DNA of 64,000 nt, from positions 62,001 to 126,000 of the forward strand of contig CAYULW010000007.1 in NCBI GenBank assembly GCA_964445815.1, given 5' to 3'. This document shows positions 9,150-17,819 of this stretch, piece by piece. Numbering within the stretch: the stretch's first letter is position 1; each line of letters opens with the position of its first letter. The notes below the pieces were generated by a model. It was not told the origin of the DNA. It worked only from the letters and a program-made list of their open reading frames with translations, and ran no database searches. The position numbers were made by a program, and so were the translations under genes. The DNA comes from CAYULW01 sp964445815 (lineage in GTDB: Bacteria; Bacteroidota; Bacteroidia; Flavobacteriales_E; Vicingaceae).

Positions 9150-9186
9150 GGATTATATTCTTTTATTACGGTAAAAAAATGGTTGG

Positions 9187-9194
9187 CAAAGGTA
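9187..9194 (-). promoter_or_regulatory. -7 box for queA-ispD
   Basis: Minus-strand TACCTTTG, an exact TAnnTTTG match, lies 37 bases before the queA ATG (9149). This separates queA-ispD from the upstream truB operon. Confidence 0.5.
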
Positions 9195-9214
9195 ATAAAA
9201 ACAGGCTTCGGTTT

Positions 9215-9931
9215 TTATTCCTCTTCCATTCGTATTCTAGAGACTGTTTCTTCTATAGAGCTGGCTGCTGAAAGTTGATAGTTCCCTATTTGCGTCCTGC
9301 GCAGTCCACTCAGGTAAGCTCCACATTGTAACGCCTGTCCTAAGTCATGAGCCAATGATCTGATATAAGTTCCTTTTGAGCACTCCACTTCGAATCTCAT
9401 TTTTGGAAATTCCAATTGCTCCATCTCAAAACGATAGATGCTTACCGTATTCTTTTTCAAATTCACCGTTTGACCTGAACGTGCTATATCATAAGCTCTT
9501 TTTCCATTCACTTTCTTGGCAGAAAAAATTGGCGGCGTTTGATCTATGACACCAATAAATTCGGCCATTTTTTGTGTTATTAAATCCGGGCTTAGATTTT
9601 CAATCGACTTGAAGTTTTCGGGAGTTGTTTCTAAATCGTAAGATGCAGTGGTTGCTCCCAAAAACAATTCCCCATTGTATACCTTACGCTGCTCCTGAAT
9701 CTCAGAAATAACTTTAGTCTTTTTACCGGTACAAATAATCAACAATCCACTAGCCAGAGGATCTAAAGTTCCGGCATGACCTACTTTAATTTTTTTGAGA
9801 TTGAAGTGGTTTTTTAGCGTGTATCTAAGCTTATTGACAACATCAAAGGATGTCCACCCTAATTCTTTATTGACCAGAAGAGTTTGACCTTCTAGATATT
9901 TATTCACCCTTAGGACGCTTGAGAATGGCAT
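9215..9931 (-). CDS. truB: tRNA pseudouridine(55) synthase
   Basis: Isomerises U55 in the T-arm of tRNA. The catalytic aspartate lies in HAGTLDPLASGLL (about residues 52-64), and the N-terminal KELGWTSFDVV and the later SAKKVNGKRAY and CSKGTYIRSLAHDLG motifs are family hallmarks. At 238 aa it is the short form without a full PUA domain, normal in Bacteroidota. The ATG at 9931 overlaps the DUF3098 gene by 32 bases. A GTG at 9907 (VNKYLEGQ) would overlap by only 8 and is a reasonable alternative start. Confidence 0.94.
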   Translation of the reverse strand: MPFSSVLRVNKYLEGQTLLVNKELGWTSFDVVNKLRYTLKNHFNLKKIKVGHAGTLDPLASGLLIICTGKKTKVISEIQEQRKVYNGELFLGATTASYDLETTPENFKSIENLSPDLITQKMAEFIGVIDQTPPIFSAKKVNGKRAYDIARSGQTVNLKKNTVSIYRFEMEQLEFPKMRFEVECSKGTYIRSLAHDLGQALQCGAYLSGLRRTQIGNYQLSAASSIEETVSRIRMEEE

Positions 9932-10142
9932 ATATGCCTAAACCAAATCCTGAAAGGACCAAAAGTGGTGCTACTGTTATTCTTATTGGTGAGAAAAGAC
10001 CCTCATAATTAAATGAATTAGGGTCTTCAGAGCCACCGCCTACCATTAAAAGATACCCAATTACAACAACTATTGCTGCCGCTGCAAATAGTCTGTAATT
10101 TTCCTTTCCGAATGCCAATTCGTCTTGTGGTTTTTCACTCAT
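9900..10142 (-). CDS. DUF3098 small inner-membrane protein
   Basis: An 80-residue protein with a short charged N-terminus and two hydrophobic segments (about 17-36 and 54-73), matching the DUF3098 family that sits between ftsX and truB in Flavobacteriia. Function is unknown; the conserved position next to ftsX hints at an envelope or division role (inference). It starts 5 bases after the ftsX stop and overlaps truB, so the three are one transcription unit. Confidence 0.85.
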   Translation of the reverse strand: MSEKPQDELAFGKENYRLFAAAAIVVVIGYLLMVGGGSEDPNSFNYEGLFSPIRITVAPLLVLSGFGLGIYAILKRPKGE

Positions 10143-10147
10143 AGTTT

Positions 10148-11023
10148 TTAATATAAATCACCGCTCTGCATTCTTAAAAATTTTCGAACCGCTAAAGCCG
10201 TAGATATCCACGAAATTAATATTCCCAAAACAATTACGGAAGAAAAAAGAATCATGTACACGTTAAAATTTTGTAATTCCATTAACTCGGGAATATTGAT
10301 ACTCACCCAATACAATACGCCAATCAATAATAAAATAGCAATCAAGCCACTTACAAGGCCATTCAATATTCCCCTTCCAACAAATGGTTTGCGAATAAAT
10401 CCTCCTGTTGCACCAACCAATTGCATGGTTTTAATCAGAAAACGTTTTGAGTAAATGGCTAGTCTTATTGTATTATTGATTAAGGCAATAACGACGATTA
10501 AGAGTAATATACTGAACCCAATTAACACAATACTTATTCTTTTTATATTGGCATTTACCTCTGCAATCAAGTCTTGCTGATAAGAAACTTCTTTAACTGC
10601 TTTTATTGTTGATAGCTCCTTATTTATCCACATGATACTATCTTGTACGGCATAATCAGAGTTCAAGTACAAATCGATGCTTCCTGATAAAGGGTTGTAA
10701 CCTAAAAACTCAACAAAATCTTCCCCGAGATCCTCTTTAAGAAGTTTTGCTGCTTCATCTTTATCAATATATTCCAATCTATTGACATATGCTTTTTGGC
10801 CCAAGTTCTGCTGAAGTTTTTGGATTTGCGCATTTGTTAAATCTTCTTTTAGGAAAAGTGAAAATCCTAGATTCTGCTTCACATGATCAGAAATCTGCTT
10901 AGCATTCAAGACAATTAGACCTAGTAATCCAAGCATGAATAAAACAAGCGAAATACTAATGATAGTAGAAATGTAATTCGTTTTTACCTTTAGACTTTTT
11001 TTGCCTTTTTTTTCCTCAGACAT
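10148..11023 (-). CDS. ftsX: Cell division protein FtsX (ABC permease-like)
   Basis: Inner-membrane partner of FtsE that couples the division ring to peptidoglycan hydrolase activation. The 291-residue chain has the FtsX pattern: one N-terminal membrane helix (about 20-42), a periplasmic domain containing DKDEAAKLLKEDLG and FLGYNPLSGSIDLYL, then three membrane helices in the C-terminal half, with RLAIYSKRFLIKTMQLVGAT between the first two. FtsE is not adjacent, as is usual in Bacteroidota. First gene of the ftsX-DUF3098-truB unit, 50 bases after gldC. Confidence 0.93.
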   Translation of the reverse strand: MSEEKKGKKSLKVKTNYISTIISISLVLFMLGLLGLIVLNAKQISDHVKQNLGFSLFLKEDLTNAQIQKLQQNLGQKAYVNRLEYIDKDEAAKLLKEDLGEDFVEFLGYNPLSGSIDLYLNSDYAVQDSIMWINKELSTIKAVKEVSYQQDLIAEVNANIKRISIVLIGFSILLLIVVIALINNTIRLAIYSKRFLIKTMQLVGATGGFIRKPFVGRGILNGLVSGLIAILLLIGVLYWVSINIPELMELQNFNVYMILFSSVIVLGILISWISTALAVRKFLRMQSGDLY

Positions 11024-11073
11024 ATGTGCAATATTGAAAGCTAAATTAAAGTTTCAAGTCCTGTTAAACAAGT

Positions 11074-11406
11074 TTATCTTAGTACACCCATCTTCACCGC
11101 AATGCTTTTACCAAACTCGCGAATTTCATTGGCTATCGCTTGCTCTCCTGTCGATCTTTCAAAAGCATCCGCCATAGTAATGATGTTTTGTGCAGTAAAC
11201 TTCTTCATCTCATCTACCATCATTTCTTTGGTCCACAAATCTATCCGTAACGTGTTGTTTTCTTGTTCATCCCATAAAGCAAGCATGACAGCTTTGCTAA
11301 GGTTTGCATTCTTTTTTTCCGAACCTTCGGCATTCCACTTTATTTTTTGTGGCACATCGTTTTCGTCCAATTCGACCTGAAATTTAATATCTGAAGTTTT
11401 TGGCAT
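11074..11406 (-). CDS. gldC: Gliding motility protein GldC
   Basis: A 110-residue soluble protein matching GldC, which is needed for efficient but not absolute gliding in flavobacteria. Recognisable are the N-terminal beta-strand-rich part (SDIKFQVELDENDVPQKIKW), ALWDEQENNTLRIDLWTKEMM, and the helical C-terminus with REFGKSIAVKMGVLR. Its ATG overlaps the gldB stop by one base (TAATG), so it is translated after gldB. The gldB-gldC pair next to nadE is a known flavobacterial arrangement. Confidence 0.92.
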   Translation of the reverse strand: MPKTSDIKFQVELDENDVPQKIKWNAEGSEKKNANLSKAVMLALWDEQENNTLRIDLWTKEMMVDEMKKFTAQNIITMADAFERSTGEQAIANEIREFGKSIAVKMGVLR

Positions 11407-12425
11407 TATCTATTGGGTTTATACTTTGATTTCAAGAGTAATTCATTGGCATTATCCATTTGCATCAATTCATGCAAACTCATGTTGCTGTGTTGCTCCA
11501 TATAGCTTTTTACTATTCGATAACCAATCCACTTTCCCACTCTTGCCGAAGAACCTTCAGGAAAACCCGGAATGAATGGTGCATCATCCATATACTTTCG
11601 GATTTTTGCAGCCTCTACCGTATAGAGCAAATCCATATCAACAAGATGAAACCAGATTTCAGCCTCATTTTTTTCACACCACTCTAATTCATCCGGCGTA
11701 TAGTTAAAATAAATGTGCTCTTCTTCTTCTAAAAAGGCACTTTGTAAATAGGCTATCTTTCCATAAAAAATCATTTCCTCTATCAAGTTCCGCCCTCCTT
11801 CATTATCAAACTCAGCAATAAGAAAAGCCTTTATGGCATCGCCCACTATAAAAGCTCTTTCAAAGTTCTTGAACTTATATTGGGGAATACCTGTAGAAGG
11901 GTAATACTTATAGTTTCCACCCATGTACATGTCTAGGGAAATTCCTAGGAAGTTATTATCTACCACCACGTTATATGTAAATAATGAAATCATGGTATAC
12001 AGCTGTGGCATTTCCACTTCCGGGAAATGCATCTTCATTTGCTTTATGGCCTCAATAATTTTTGTCCTTTCTTGATTCAACTCACCCTTAGGGTACTTTT
12101 TTACCACTGATTCGTATAGGTCCTGAACATCTTTATTGGAAATCAACCTTGATGCTTCATGAATGAGTCCCAAAGAGTCTATACTTCCCAATCGTAAAAC
12201 TCCTTTTAGGTATAAGTTATAATTTTCTTCCCACAATTCTTTTAATACGGTAAGTTCAGCTTCCGTAAATCCATCTTTTCCTTTTGAGAAAAAGTCAAAT
12301 TCCATTCTTTTGAGCTCAGGATTATAGTCGATATGACTTGTATCCTGCTTCCACTTATTGTTTTCACAAGAGATAAGAAGTAAGATCGTGGAAATCAAAA
12401 AAAACAACTGCTGAATGCCTTTCAT
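11406..12425 (-). CDS. gldB: Gliding motility lipoprotein GldB
   Basis: Envelope lipoprotein required for gliding in flavobacteria. The signal peptide starting at MKGIQQLFFLIS (12425) ends with the lipobox LLISC, so this ATG is preferred to the in-frame codon at 12467. The mature part is mostly helical and contains a conserved stretch around IAEFDNEGGRNLIEEMIFYGKIAY (split here by its central GG) and later RVGKWIGYRIV, typical of the GldB family. The product is 339 aa. It diverges from the outer-membrane barrel gene over a 46-base gap and is followed by gldC. Confidence 0.92.
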   Translation of the reverse strand: MKGIQQLFFLISTILLLISCENNKWKQDTSHIDYNPELKRMEFDFFSKGKDGFTEAELTVLKELWEENYNLYLKGVLRLGSIDSLGLIHEASRLISNKDVQDLYESVVKKYPKGELNQERTKIIEAIKQMKMHFPEVEMPQLYTMISLFTYNVVVDNNFLGISLDMYMGGNYKYYPSTGIPQYKFKNFERAFIVGDAIKAFLIAEFDNEGGRNLIEEMIFYGKIAYLQSAFLEEEEHIYFNYTPDELEWCEKNEAEIWFHLVDMDLLYTVEAAKIRKYMDDAPFIPGFPEGSSARVGKWIGYRIVKSYMEQHSNMSLHELMQMDNANELLLKSKYKPNR

Positions 12426-12440
12426 GTTAAGCAAAAGAAA

Positions 12441-12448
12441 TATTTTTG
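12441..12448 (+). promoter_or_regulatory. -7 box for the outer-membrane barrel gene and nadE
   Basis: TATTTTTG, an exact TAnnTTTG match, lies 23 bases before the ATG at 12472, within the 46-base gap to gldB. Confidence 0.5.
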
Positions 12449-12471
12449 CGATTAGAAAAGAATTCAAAATT

Positions 12472-13203
12472 ATGAAAAAGAATCTTCTGCTAATAGTTAT
12501 CTTAGTGTTCTCAACTAGTTCGTTTTTCGCTCAAAGTGATTTTCAACTTGGTCTCAATTTATCTCCCAATTTTTCATGGTTTAAATCTCAAAGCGAAACA
12601 GTTACAAGCGATGGTTTGAAATTCGGTTTCAATTTTGGTTTGGTTGGAGATTTCAACATCTCAGAGAACTATTCATTTTCTACAGGTTTAATTATTGTGA
12701 ACAATGGTGGAAAAATTGAATATCCTTTTGTACAAGAAATTGAAAGTGGAGGCACAAAGCTTAGTGTTGGTGGTAAGAGAACGGATGAAATCACTTTGAG
12801 GTACATTGAAATTCCATTGACCCTTAAACTCAAAACAAATGAAATTGGTTATTTAAAATACTATGGCCAATTTGGTTTAGGTTTAGGTGTTAACTATGAT
12901 TCAGAAGCAGACGTTGAGTTTAATTATCCCGGAAACAATGGTGCACTCTCAAATGATGATGTTGATTACGCTGATGAAATTAATCTTTTTAGAGCAAGCT
13001 TAATAGTTGGCTTGGGTGTAGAATATAACTTAACAGGAAGCACCTCACTTATTTTAGGTGCTACATTTAATAATGGTTTCACTAATGTACTGAGTGAAGA
13101 TGGCTACAGTGAAGACCAAAATGGAAATGGGACATTACCCAGAGACCAAAGTTTCAAAGCCATTAATAATTACCTCGTAATTAATGTTGGAGTCTTATTT
13201 TAG
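12472..13203 (+). CDS. Outer-membrane beta-barrel protein (PorT-like family)
   Basis: A 243-residue secreted protein with the signal peptide MKKNLLLIVILVFSTSSFFAQ. A chain of amphipathic strands with alternating polar and aromatic residues follows (DFQLGLNLSPNFSWF, FGFNFGLVGDFNIS, YFSTG-like segments) up to a terminal strand ending in GVLF, typical of small Bacteroidota barrels related to the PorT/outer-membrane protein beta-barrel domain. The start at 12472 is chosen because the upstream in-frame codon at 12415 lies before the promoter and adds a non-signal extension. nadE follows 12 bases later. Specific function is unknown. Confidence 0.85.
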   Translation: MKKNLLLIVILVFSTSSFFAQSDFQLGLNLSPNFSWFKSQSETVTSDGLKFGFNFGLVGDFNISENYSFSTGLIIVNNGGKIEYPFVQEIESGGTKLSVGGKRTDEITLRYIEIPLTLKLKTNEIGYLKYYGQFGLGLGVNYDSEADVEFNYPGNNGALSNDDVDYADEINLFRASLIVGLGVEYNLTGSTSLILGATFNNGFTNVLSEDGYSEDQNGNGTLPRDQSFKAINNYLVINVGVLF

Positions 13204-13215
13204 GACTCTAATCTG

Positions 13216-14841
13216 ATGAAGATAGCTCTCGCACAGCTTAACTATCACATTGGTCATTTCTCTGCTAATAAAGCGAAGATTATTGATGCAATAGATAGGG
13301 CTAAGAAGCAATCTGCTGAACTCATTATTTTTTCAGAACTGGCCATTAGTGGCTATCCGCCAAGGGACTTCTTAGAATTTGATGATTTTATTGAAATCTG
13401 TGAAAAGGAGATATTAGAAATTGCTAGTCATTGTACTGACATTACTGCTATACTCGGCGGTCCTGTTCGGCGAAAAAAGAAGAAAGGGAAAAAACTACAC
13501 AATGCTGCTTTTCTTTTAACAGATGGAAAGATAAAAGACGTTTATCACAAACAGCTTTTGCCGACTTATGACATCTTTGATGAAAACAGGTATTTTGAAA
13601 AGGGTAAAAAATCCAAATTTTGGGAAATTAATGGTATCAAATTTGGCATTACAATTTGTGAAGACATTTGGAACATCAAAGACAATTATCTCTACACTAA
13701 GAGCCCAGTAGAAGATTTAGCCAAAGAAGGTATTGACTTCTTGATCAATATCGCAGCTTCTCCCTTTTCATTGAAGCAAGAGAAACATAGAAAAAAAGTA
13801 CTGCTTCATAATACAAAGAAATACAATGTACCGATTATCTATGTGAATCATGTTGGGGCACAAACTGAATTGATTTTTGATGGAAATTCTACTATAGTAG
13901 ATCATAATGGTAAGGTCTGCTGTAAACTTCCATCATTTCAGGAAGACCTGAGAATCATCGATCTCAATTCAAAAAGTCAAGAAGAAACGAATCCTGAACC
14001 CGAAAACATGAAGCTTGAGTCTGCGCTTGTTTTGGGTATCAAAGATTATTTCAGAAAATTAGGCTTCAAAAAAGCTACTCTTGGTCTTTCCGGTGGAATA
14101 GATTCGGCTTTAACACTGGTCATTGCGGTAAAGGCTCTGGGAGCAGAAAATGTATTTCCCATTCTCATGCCAAGTCCATATTCATCTGAGCACTCCATAT
14201 CCGATTCTCTAAAATTATGTGACAGCCTGAATTGTGCTTCTCATACCATACATATTGACCATATATTTAATGAATTCAATGTTAGTCTTTCTCCTTTGTT
14301 TAAAGGCACTTCATTTGATCTAACAGAGGAAAACATACAATCTCGTATACGAGGGACACTTTTGATGGCATACAGTAATAAGTTTGGTGCAATTCTGTTG
14401 AACACCTCAAACAAAAGTGAGCTTGCAGTTGGATATGGCACTTTATATGGCGATATGGCCGGTGGACTTTCTGTAATTGGTGATCTTTATAAAACGCAAG
14501 TCTTCGAGTTAAGCAAATGGATCAACAGGAACTCTGAGCTCATTCCCTGGAACATTATCAATAAGCCTCCATCGGCCGAATTAAGGCCAAATCAGAAAGA
14601 CTCGGACAGCCTGCCCGATTATGAAGACCTGGATAAGGTTCTTAAACTATACATAGAAGAACATCAAAGTCCAAAAAACATTATTGCTAGTGGGTTGGAC
14701 AAAAATCTGGTCGATAAAACTTTAAGACTTGTTAATATTAACGAATACAAAAGGCATCAATCACCTCCTATTCTTAGAGTTTCTGACAAAGCATTTGGAA
14801 TGGGCAGAAGAATGCCAATAGTTGGAAAATACCTTTCCTAA
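13216..14841 (+). CDS. nadE: Glutamine-dependent NAD+ synthetase
   Basis: Amidates nicotinic acid adenine dinucleotide to NAD+, taking ammonia from glutamine. Two domains are visible. The N-terminal nitrilase-type glutaminase has ELAISGYPPRDFLEF (Glu), the lysine in YHKQLLPTYDIFDE and the cysteine in GITICEDIW. The C-terminal synthetase begins with the PP-loop LGLSGGIDSALT near residue 293 and has TSNKSELAVGYGT. 541 aa is normal for the fused form. It is convergent with korB, whose stop codon overlaps its own by 4 bases. Confidence 0.97.
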   Translation: MKIALAQLNYHIGHFSANKAKIIDAIDRAKKQSAELIIFSELAISGYPPRDFLEFDDFIEICEKEILEIASHCTDITAILGGPVRRKKKKGKKLHNAAFLLTDGKIKDVYHKQLLPTYDIFDENRYFEKGKKSKFWEINGIKFGITICEDIWNIKDNYLYTKSPVEDLAKEGIDFLINIAASPFSLKQEKHRKKVLLHNTKKYNVPIIYVNHVGAQTELIFDGNSTIVDHNGKVCCKLPSFQEDLRIIDLNSKSQEETNPEPENMKLESALVLGIKDYFRKLGFKKATLGLSGGIDSALTLVIAVKALGAENVFPILMPSPYSSEHSISDSLKLCDSLNCASHTIHIDHIFNEFNVSLSPLFKGTSFDLTEENIQSRIRGTLLMAYSNKFGAILLNTSNKSELAVGYGTLYGDMAGGLSVIGDLYKTQVFELSKWINRNSELIPWNIINKPPSAELRPNQKDSDSLPDYEDLDKVLKLYIEEHQSPKNIIASGLDKNLVDKTLRLVNINEYKRHQSPPILRVSDKAFGMGRRMPIVGKYLS

Positions 14842-15872
14842 TCTACTTTCCAGACATTTTCCCCTCTTAATAATTGATCCAGATTTCCTTCCCCTTCATT
14901 ATCAATTGCCAGCTCTACTTGATGATTTAACGCCTCTTCGTATCGAAACCTGTTTTCTTGATAAAACACTCCAAAAGGTCTGGGAAATGCATTATCCTCT
15001 TGAGGATCATCAAATAGGTTTGTCAATAAATGTGCTTTTAATTTATCATGAGAGTCATGAATCCAAAGCTCATCTTTTGAGATACCATCAAGCTTAACCA
15101 CTTTTGGTTGTGAGCCGTCTAATTTAATTCCCTGGTCTTGGTTTTCTCCAAAAACCAGCGGTGCCTTTTCTTCTAAATAGATGATATGATCGGATTTGAC
15201 CTTTTTATCTGTAAATGTTTCAAATGCCCCGTCATTGAATACATTACAGTTTTGATAAATCTCAATCATTGATGTTCCAACATGTTTACTCCCCTCTAAC
15301 AATACAGCACGTTGATGTATTGGATCTCGATCTATAGTACGTGCAATAAAAGTGGCATCAGCGCCTAAACATAAAGATAAGGGGTTAAAAGGATGATCTA
15401 CAGACCCCAGTGGTGTCGACTTCGTCACTTTTCCTTGTGGAGAAGTAGGAGAATATTGTCCTTTTGTCAGACCATAAATTTCATTATTGAATAACAAGAC
15501 ATTGACATCTAGATTTCTTCTTAGCAAATGGATAAGATGATTACCACCAATTGAAAGAGCATCCCCGTCTCCGGTAACAATCCAAACCGAAAGATCGGGA
15601 CGAGTAACTTTTAATCCACTGGCAATTGCCGTTGCACGACCGTGTATACTATGCATGCCATAAGTATCCATGTAATATGGGAAACGCGAAGAACATCCTA
15701 TTCCCGAGATAAAAACAATATCTTCTTTCTTACGATTTAGCTCGGGCATAATGGTTTGCACCTGCTTTAATATAGAGTAGTCACCACATCCGGGACACCA
15801 ACGCACCTCTTGATCAGAAGCAAAGTCCTTCGGAGTAAACACTATTTTTTCTTTCAATTCTTCCATTATCAA
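14838..15872 (-). CDS. korB: 2-oxoacid:ferredoxin oxidoreductase, beta subunit (KorB-type)
   Basis: Thiamine-diphosphate subunit of an oxygen-sensitive oxidoreductase that converts 2-oxoglutarate (or a related 2-oxoacid) plus CoA to the acyl-CoA with ferredoxin reduction. The N-terminal CPGCGDYSILKQVQ and the TPP/Mg motif GDGDALSIGGNHLIHLLRRN followed by LLFNNEIYGLTKGQ are visible. 344 aa is standard. Its ATG region overlaps the end of korA by 4 bases, so the pair is translationally coupled. The 2-oxoglutarate preference is inferred from the two-subunit architecture. Confidence 0.93.
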   Translation of the reverse strand: MIMEELKEKIVFTPKDFASDQEVRWCPGCGDYSILKQVQTIMPELNRKKEDIVFISGIGCSSRFPYYMDTYGMHSIHGRATAIASGLKVTRPDLSVWIVTGDGDALSIGGNHLIHLLRRNLDVNVLLFNNEIYGLTKGQYSPTSPQGKVTKSTPLGSVDHPFNPLSLCLGADATFIARTIDRDPIHQRAVLLEGSKHVGTSMIEIYQNCNVFNDGAFETFTDKKVKSDHIIYLEEKAPLVFGENQDQGIKLDGSQPKVVKLDGISKDELWIHDSHDKLKAHLLTNLFDDPQEDNAFPRPFGVFYQENRFRYEEALNHQVELAIDNEGEGNLDQLLRGENVWKVD

Positions 15873-17701
15873 CTCATTTTAGATTTGATGGCTGCCTTTA
15901 TTTCCTCCGTTGAAAAAGGAATTCCCTTTATTTTATTTACTCCTATCGCATCGACCAAAAATTCCTCCCTAATTAACTTCACCAGTTGACCATTATTCAT
16001 TTCGGGTACAATCACTGTTTTAAAGTTAGATAGTACATCCTTTAAGTTTTTTGGAAAAGGATTTAAATACCTTAAATGAGCATGTCCAACACTCATTCCC
16101 AGTTCAACACATTCTCGTACAGCAGATTTAACCACACCGTATGTTGAACCCCAAGACAAGACTAACACATCTCCTGACTCCAAACCATTTTGTATGTCTT
16201 GTGTGGGAATGTTATCCTGAATCTTTTGAATTTTTTCTGCCCTAATTTTTACCATTTTTTCATGGTTTTCAGGATCATAAGACACATTTCCGGTCAAGTC
16301 CTCCTTCTCAAGTCCACCGATGCGGTGTTCAAATCCAGACATTCCAGGAATAGCCCATTCTCTAACCAGCTGCTCATTCCTGTCATAAGGTAGATAAGGT
16401 TTGCTGCTCTCTGAAACAAATGGAGATTTAATTTCCGGCAATTCATCTTCCTTAGGAAATTTCCAAGGTTCAGAACCATTGGCCATGTATCCATCAGATA
16501 GAAAAAAGACAGGTGTCATGTGCTCTAAAGCAATTTTACAAGCCATAAATGCAGCATCAAAGCAATCAGAAGGAGATGAAGCTGAAACGATAGGCAAAGG
16601 TGCTTCCCCATTTCGCCCGTAAAGTGCCTGAAACAAGTCAGACTGTTCAGTTTTTGTGGGTAAACCGGTAGACGGCCCCCCTCTTTGAACATTGCAAATT
16701 ACCATTGGAAGTTCCAGCATAACTCCCAATCCTATCGCCTCTCCCTTTAAAGCTATTCCGGGGCCGGAAGAAGCTGTTACACCTAAGCTGCCCCCAAAAG
16801 ATGCACCGATAACAGAACACATGGCTGCAATCTCATCTTCGGCTTGAAAGGTTTTAACACCAAACTTTTTATGCTTTGCCAATTCGTGTAATATATCCGA
16901 TGCAGGAGTAATAGGGTATGAACCGTAAAAAAGATCTAAACCCGAACGTTTAGCTCCTGCAATCAGTCCAAGCGCGGTTGCTTGATTGCCCATTATATTT
17001 CGATACTCGCCCGGAGCTAAAGCAGCTGCTTTAACATTATATCGTGATGTGAATGTTTCACTCGTATCTGCAAAATTGTAGCCCGCTTTAAGTACTCTAA
17101 TATTGGCATCAACCAGTTCCGGTTTCTTACTAAACTTTTCCTTTATAAAGTTCTCTGTTACAGATAGCTCTCTGTTATACATATAGTAAAGAAAACCTAG
17201 TACAAACATATTTCTGGAGCGATCGATCTCTTTTTTTCCTAAACCACTATCCACAAGTGCTGCACGAGTCAACTTACTAACGTCAATTTGAATCGAGCGA
17301 TAATCATTTAGCGTTTTATCTTCTAAAGGACTTGTCTCATAATCTGCCAACTTAAGATCTCTCGATTTGAATCCATCTGTGTTTAAAATAATCGTTCCAC
17401 TTTTCTTTAATCTCGAGAGATTGACTTTTAATGCAGCTGCGTTCATGGCAACAAGCACATCACAAACATCTCCTGCCGTATTCACTTCATCGCTTCCAAA
17501 TTTCAATTGAAATCCGGAAACGCCTGCTAATGTCCCCTGTGGAGCTCTGATTTCTGCAGGATAATTGGGAAAAGTGCTAATATCATTCCCAAATAAGGCA
17601 TTTGTGTTTGTAAATTGTGTTCCTGTTAATTGAATTCCATCTCCTGAATCACCTGCAAACACAATGGTGACTTCACTTTTTTCTTCTATTGTTTTAGCCA
17701 T
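15869..17701 (-). CDS. korA: 2-oxoacid:ferredoxin oxidoreductase, alpha subunit with fused gamma domain (KorA-type)
   Basis: Partner of the beta subunit downstream. At 610 aa it carries an N-terminal gamma domain (VFAGDSGDGIQLTGTQF at residues 14-30, then an APQGTLAGVSGFQ segment) fused to the alpha pyrimidine-binding domain (GSYPITPASDILHELA and FQAEDEIAAMCSVIGASFGG). A further signature is VQRGGPSTGLPTKTEQSDL near residue 340. The C-terminal domain has VLSWGSTYG. The fused layout is the two-subunit 2-oxoglutarate-type enzyme common in Bacteroidota. Ferredoxin is not encoded nearby. Confidence 0.94.
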   Translation of the reverse strand: MAKTIEEKSEVTIVFAGDSGDGIQLTGTQFTNTNALFGNDISTFPNYPAEIRAPQGTLAGVSGFQLKFGSDEVNTAGDVCDVLVAMNAAALKVNLSRLKKSGTIILNTDGFKSRDLKLADYETSPLEDKTLNDYRSIQIDVSKLTRAALVDSGLGKKEIDRSRNMFVLGFLYYMYNRELSVTENFIKEKFSKKPELVDANIRVLKAGYNFADTSETFTSRYNVKAAALAPGEYRNIMGNQATALGLIAGAKRSGLDLFYGSYPITPASDILHELAKHKKFGVKTFQAEDEIAAMCSVIGASFGGSLGVTASSGPGIALKGEAIGLGVMLELPMVICNVQRGGPSTGLPTKTEQSDLFQALYGRNGEAPLPIVSASSPSDCFDAAFMACKIALEHMTPVFFLSDGYMANGSEPWKFPKEDELPEIKSPFVSESSKPYLPYDRNEQLVREWAIPGMSGFEHRIGGLEKEDLTGNVSYDPENHEKMVKIRAEKIQKIQDNIPTQDIQNGLESGDVLVLSWGSTYGVVKSAVRECVELGMSVGHAHLRYLNPFPKNLKDVLSNFKTVIVPEMNNGQLVKLIREEFLVDAIGVNKIKGIPFSTEEIKAAIKSKMS

Positions 17702-17768
17702 TAAAAGCCCAATTTTTATACGCCGCTAAATTAATCACAAAGTATGGAACACTTGAAATCAATTAGAG

Positions 17769-17799
17769 TTGTACTAATCTTAAAAATACTTTACTTTTA
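17769..17799 (+). promoter_or_regulatory. Promoter of the FadL-type porin operon
   Basis: TTG (17769-17771), a 20-base spacer, then TACTTTTA (17792-17799, seven of eight positions of TAnnTTTG counting free positions). The ATG follows at 17820. Confidence 0.5.
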
Positions 17800-17819
17800 A
17801 CCCGCATAAATTATTTAAA